Origin: Strobilurus pachycystidiatus
Lineage: Eukaryota; Basidiomycota; Agaricomycetes; Agaricales; Physalacriaceae
Assembly: GCA_019915135.1 (NCBI GenBank)
Contig: JAHLMK010000061.1
Coordinates: 1-10,493, forward strand
Reading direction: 5' to 3'
Length of the DNA: 10,493 bases
Position 1 is the first letter of the stretch; each line of letters begins with the position of its first letter. Positions 6,205 to 10,493 of this stretch are shown in pieces. The notes beneath the pieces are model-generated. The model was not told the origin of the DNA and did not search any database. It saw nothing but the letters and a program-made list of their open reading frames with translations. The translations under genes were made by a program, and so were the position numbers.

Positions 6205-6257
6205 GGGCCATCATCATATTCGGAATTGAACATGAGAAGTGTAAGTATAGGTCTTCA
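6205..6257 (+). repeat. Module A tail fragment (53 bp)
   Basis: Matches 975-1027 (offset 5230) with several substitutions, for example ATATTCGG for ATACTCGG and GAACATGAGAAGTG for GAATATGAGATGC. It leads without a break into copy 2, showing that copy 2 was originally preceded by another A-type module. Confidence 0.88.
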
Positions 6258-6289
6258 TTGATCTTGATTGAAACATGAATGAATAATGC

Positions 6290-6319
6290 GTTCAAAGTCA
6301 TAGTAAGATGACTTTGAAC
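6290..6319. repeat. Perfect 12-bp inverted repeat, copy 2
   Basis: Same arms and spacer as at 178-207, unchanged. Confidence 0.85.
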
Positions 6320-6391
6320 TGCGACCTGAGCGTAGAAGGAAGCGTAAACCTAACTGACTGTATTATCTGATGGATAGCTGGTGGGTAATAT

Positions 6392-6509
6392 GTCACATTT
6401 CTAGCTAATATGGTCACGTTTCTGACTGTTTTCTGTCACGTTTCTAGCTGTCTTCTGTCACGTTTCTAGCCGTTTTGCATCCATAAAAGGAAATTTTTCT
6501 TGCTAGCAA
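6392..6509 (+). promoter_or_regulatory. Type I iterons, TATA-like box and palindrome (module A')
   Basis: Copy of 280-397: four iterons, CCATAAAAGG at 6481 and TTGCTAGCAA at 6500-6509, with the following A-run one base longer than in copy 1. Confidence 0.6.
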
Positions 6510-7275
6510 AAAAGTCTATTAGATAGTTAGTTTGAACAACTGAGCACGAGCGAATAGATTGCTTCCTTTGACCGACTAGTCTTCCGAATAAACGACGCAT
6601 TAACAGGCCATATCTGACAAGTTAGAAAAAAAGTAAACGGTTCAAAAGCAACTCAGGACATCTTTGAACTCGTCTAGTGATACACATCTTACTTTGAACT
6701 GCGATACGCACCGAGACAGAGGCCTCGTACGCGCGCCCTTTCTTGAACTGAGTTTGAACTTCTTGTGGCACGTCGCCTATGTGCCCTCACCTCCTAACCT
6801 ACTAAAAGTGAAAGGATAGGCCTTCCAAAGACACATCCGAGGCCGGGTGGGCTTTTTACGTTAGGCTGAATCCCTCGATCTGCGTTACCAACCTCTAACT
6901 GTCCGCAAGCGCAAGACAGCTGTTTTTGAATGAATATTATGCATCATTGGATGCGTATCCTCATGCTCTTCACTGATTCAGAAGTATCAACTGTCTACCT
7001 AATCTCGTTTCCTCGTTACGGCCCGATACATTACTTCCGCATACGAAAAATAGACTGTACCCAAAATACAAGTACCCCAGTCCGCGTGGGCCATCATCAT
7101 ACTCGGAATTGAATATGAGATGCATAAGTATAGGTCTTCATTGATCTTGATTGAAACATGAATGAACAATGAGTTTGAAGTCATAGTAAGATGACTTTGA
7201 ACAGCGACTTGAGTGTAGAAGGAAGGATAAATGTGGCTGACTATAACATGTGATGAATAGTTGGTGGGTGATTGT

Positions 7276-7393
7276 GTCACGTTTCTAGCTAATATGGTCA
7301 CGTTTCTAGCTGTTCTTCCGTCACGTTTCTAGCTGATATAGTCACGTTTCTAGCCGTTTTACGTCCATAAAAGGAAATTTTTCTTGCTAGCAA
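7276..7393 (+). promoter_or_regulatory. Type I iterons, TATA-like box and palindrome (module B')
   Basis: Copy of 1163-1280 with no difference seen. Confidence 0.6.
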
Positions 7394-8651
7394 AAAAGAG
7401 GATTAGATAGATAGTTGACACCTAACGAAATAAATTGAACATCTGCGTTAGTTCAAAGATAATCCAAGACATCTTTGAACCCATCACTTGAACGCACGTC
7501 TGATACTTACTATCCGAATCAAATCACAACGCGGCCGAAACGCACGTTTAGCATAATATCACATATCTTGGTGCGTCTCCAATACACACCAAGACAGAGG
7601 CCCCGCACGCGGGCCCTTTCTTAAACGTTCTCTTCCGCTGCGCGGGCGAGAACACCGAGAACCCCAAACCTTCTAACCCGAACCTAACCTTCTAACCGAG
7701 TGAGCCCGTATAAGGTGCACAATCTGTTCACACTATACGTGTTGTCCGTATCTTTGTGCTCTTCTCGAATACGGCAGTATCAACTCCCCATCTAATCTCA
7801 TTGCCGCACTACGGCCAAAGACATTATTTCCACAGGCAAACAAGAGGCCATAGTCAAAATGCAAGTCGCACAGCCCGTGTGGGCCATCATCACACTCGAA
7901 ATGTCAATACGATTTTGAATTGCCCATCTTTGACTGACTACGACATTTCTGAACTTGACTGCGACCATTCCCGGTATTTAGCATGAACGTGTGTTGTTTA
8001 CGGCTCCTGCGGCACTCGCCGTCAGACCTGACTTGACTCTACCCTTCATATGTCACATGTGCTCAGATCTATAACAGTTTGAACACCCGAGCACGAGCGA
8101 ATAGATTGCTTCCTTCGACCGACTAGTCTTCCGAGTAAACAACGCATTAACAGGCCATATCTGACAAGTAAAAAAAAAAGTGAACGGTTCAAAAGCAACT
8201 CAGGACATCTTTGAACTCGTCAAGTGATACACATCTTACTTTGAACTGCGATACGCACCGAGACAGAGGCCTCGTACGCGCGCCCTTTCTTGAACTGAGT
8301 TTGAACTTCTTGTGGCACGTCGCCTATGTGCCCTCACCTCCTAACCTACTAAATGTGAAAGGATAGGCCTTCCAAAGACACATCCGAGGCCGGGTGGGCT
8401 TTTTACGTTAGGCTGAATCCCTCGATCTGTGTTACCAACCTCTAACCGTCCGCAAGTGCAAGACAGCTGTTGTCGAATGAATATTATGCATCATTGGATG
8501 CGTATCCTCATGCTCTTCACTGATTCAGAAGTATCAACTGTCTACCTAATCTTATTACCTCGTTACGGCCAAATACGTGAGTTCCGCATACACATTATAG
8601 ACTGAAAGACACATGGAGAGACTGAGTTCAAAGTCATTGTGAGTCGACTTC

Positions 8652-8771
8652 GTACTATTTGTTAGCTGTCTTGTCACATTTGTTGACGGTTTTGTCACAC
8701 TTTGTTGACAGTTTTGTGACATTTTGTTGATGATTTCCTGTCCATAAAAGGAAATTTTGTTGACGCAACAA
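8652..8771 (+). promoter_or_regulatory. Type II iterons, TATA-like box and hairpin (module C')
   Basis: Copy of 2539-2658 with no difference seen. The 41-bp tandem hairpin copy found at 5068-5108 is absent here. Confidence 0.6.
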
Positions 8772-8891
8772 CAAAGCTATTAGATAGTTAGGTGACTTGA
8801 TCCGTTAGAGGGTTGCGCTCCAAGATACGATGATGGCCAGGTACTATATTCATGTCAACAATGAAAACCTGACCCTATAAGCGTTGATGTA

Positions 8892-9165
8892 TCAGTACAC
8901 ACCAATGATAGGTTCCGTGAAGACGAGGTAGGACGGGTCGTGCCGGCCCCGGAGGTGACGGTTATAGCGACTTTCAGTCACAGGATCGCCACAGATCTCA
9001 CACTTCTTTTTGCGCGTCCTAGATTGGGTACTGGTCAGAAAACGTCATGTTGAAGTAAGAAAAGACGCACATTGAAGACACAGACGATGAGCAAAGCTTT
9101 GTTGAAAAAAGTCCCAAATAGGAAGGTGGTGGTAAGAGGTCAAGATGTAAATTACTCTGGTCCAT
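8892..9165 (-). CDS. Small two-exon C2H2 zinc-finger protein, copy 2 (intact)
   Basis: Exon 1 is 9165-9071 and exon 2 is 9018-8892 (stop TGA), together encoding 73 residues. The intron (9070-9019, 52 bp) starts GTGCGT and ends CTGAC, 10 bases, then TAG: a good fungal branch site and acceptor with an acceptable donor. Residue 32 (Met) is split by the intron. An in-frame TAA lies 21 nt upstream of the ATG. The N-terminal part has an LDLLPPP stretch and a serine run. Exon 2 starts TRKKKCEICGD. Cys38, Cys41, His53 and His58 form C-x2-C-x11-H-x4-H, with RHLRGRH at the second half as in classical C2H2 fingers; the usual loop is 12 residues. A single finger rarely binds DNA strongly alone, but the basic flank would help. 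It could be a degenerate piece of a larger zinc-finger gene. The plus-strand frame 9087-9317 overlaps it in antisense. Confidence 0.45.
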
Positions 9166-9220
9166 CAAAAGGGAGTTGCCATATTAGTCCACATCATGTG
9201 ACCAGTACACAGCCATCCAA

Positions 9221-9324
9221 ATTTCTGGCGGAATTTTGGCCTGCACAGCCACGGCCAGGATTTCTGGCAGAATTTTGGCCTGCACAGCCACCTCAGGTTC
9301 TGCTAGAATTTTTTTAGCTGCGCA
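9221..9324 (+). repeat. 39-bp minisatellite, copy 2
   Basis: Same 2.7-unit array as at 3107-3210. Here it forms the C-terminal part of a 76-residue open frame starting at the ATG at 9087. That frame is broken in copy 1 by the one-base difference in the A-run, and it has no recognised domain. Confidence 0.78.
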
Positions 9325-9474
9325 TATGTACTATGTGATGAGTGCTATAAAAACATTGTTCTTGGTTGTCTGAGACACAATTAAGTGGGAAAACCATGCA
9401 TTAACTCGTAATTTGTACAAAGAGTAAGTTGTTGTCGTATACGAGTACAAGCTTGGTACTGTATCATGCGGCAT

Positions 9475-10352
9475 GGGGGCCGGGCCGAAACTCATTTAGC
9501 ACATTCATATAGCTAATACAAACATATCATACATACACCTCGAGTCCCGAGGAGGTGCGCTGCACTGGCACCAGCTGCCGGTATAAGTCCGGGGCAAAGA
9601 TGTCAACGGTGGCGGCCAACCGGATATTGTATTGACCTCAAACCTGTTTTCCCACTCTTCTATGTGTATTTAGGACCGGCCCCAGAAGAGTTTGGGTCCC
9701 GACAATGTGTGGGGACAAAGCTGGTCTATGTCGTCTCGGTGCCACAGCAGCCGAGGGCCTTGCGGTCCGGGGGCCGGGCTTAAACTTCTTGGGCACATTC
9801 ATATAGCTAATACAAGCATATCATACATACACCTCGAGTCCCGAGGAGGTGCGCTGCACTGGCACCAGCTGCCGGTACCAGTGCGCAAGCAAAGATGTCA
9901 ACGGTGACGGCCGACCGGATATTGTATTGACCTCAAACCTGTTTTCCCACTCCTCTATATGTGTTTAGGACCGGCCCCAAAAGAGTTTGGGTCCCGACAA
10001 TGTGTGGGGACAAAGCTGATCTATGTCGTCTCGGTGCCACATCAGCCGAGGGCCTTGCGGTCCGGGGGCCGGGCTTAAACTTCTTGGGCACATTTATATA
10101 GCTAATACAAGCATATCATACATACACCTCGAGTCCCGAGGAGGTGCGCTGCACTGGCACCAGCTCCCGGTACTAGTGCGCAAGCAGAGATGTCAACGGT
10201 GGCGGCCGACCAGATATCGTATGACCACGAAACCTTTTTCCCCACCCTCCCCCAACCCTAAGGGACTGGCCCCAGCAGGAATTAGGCCTATCCGATGTGT
10301 GGGGGCGGAGCTGGATCTGGCCGTCCCGGTACCGGAACCAAAGAAGCAGCCA
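9475..10352 (+). repeat. Tandem repeats E1'-E3', copy 2
   Basis: E1' 9475-9768, E2' 9769-10063 and E3' 10064-10352, with the same unit lengths and same diverged end of E3 as in copy 1. Block F (10353-10493) follows and is cut by the window end. Confidence 0.9.
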
Positions 10353-10493
10353 TAACTCGGGAACGAGCGAGAGTGCCGCCTAGCTGCTTCGGGACAGTGA
10401 TCCTGACCCTAAAAGGGTGCGGCCCCCGGGACGTTCCTGGGAATCTGGAGTGCAAAGCGTAATGTGCTGCAGATTACGCCCGCTTATAGGTAT

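Larger units (their letters stand above)
6258..10493 (+). repeat. Subtelomeric large repeat, copy 2 (continues past the window)
   Basis: Near-identical copy of 146-4379. Module A' is 6258-7140, B' 7141-8075, C' 8076-8792, D' 8793-9474, E1'-E3' 9475-10352 and F' of this copy 10353-10493. Only two differences were seen: the A-run at 6508-6513 (six A, five in copy 1) and the A-run at 9105-9110 (six A, five in copy 1). Similarity is still unbroken at the last base. Confidence 0.95.

Noticed and set aside
1..10493. Subtelomeric RecQ-type helicase gene
   Set aside because: Such genes are common at fungal ends, but no long frame or helicase motif is present on either strand.

Overview
This window is a eukaryotic chromosome end. 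Bases 1-145 are a CCCTAA-type telomere tract with a variable number of C per unit. It runs directly into about 10.3 kb of repeat-built subtelomere. The variable-G TTAGGG telomere, two putative introns of 52 and 55 bp with fungal-style splice sites, and a small C2H2 zinc-finger reading frame suggest a fungus, perhaps a basidiomycete. I cannot name a species. There are no bacterial operons, tRNA, rRNA or CRISPR arrays, and almost no long reading frames.

Layout. Copy 1 of a large block occupies 146-4379: module A (146-1027), module B (1028-1962, diverged from A), a second A-type body with a type II iteron region (C, 1963-2679), a low-copy segment D (2680-3360) holding a cryptic spliced zinc-finger gene, three 294/295-bp tandem repeats E1-E3 (3361-4238), and a short block F (4239-4380). 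A nested duplication follows: C again (4381-5069), a 41-bp tandem repeat of its last part (to 5108), and a diverged second F (5113-5254). Next comes 950 bp seen only once (5255-6204), which looks like the promoter, 5' leader and first codons of an unrelated gene cut off at the F' border. A 53-bp module A tail (6205-6257) then leads into copy 2 (6258-10493), which runs to the window end. I see only two differences between copies, each one A in an A-run. Copy 2 starts about 6.11 kb after copy 1, so this may be the start of a tandem array with a unit near 6.1 kb.

Two signals stand out. First, D encodes on the minus strand a 73-residue, two-exon protein with a C-x2-C-x11-H-x4-H zinc finger. It is intact in copy 2 and frameshifted in copy 1 by a single A. 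Second, modules A, B and C each carry four iterons spaced 21-23 bp apart, then a TATA-like CCATAAAAGG, then a short palindrome or hairpin. The iteron core and the palindrome core change together between module types (CTAGC in A and B, GTTGA(C) in C), as expected if one DNA-binding factor reads both. Whether this is a promoter, a replication origin or a transposon end cannot be decided from sequence alone.
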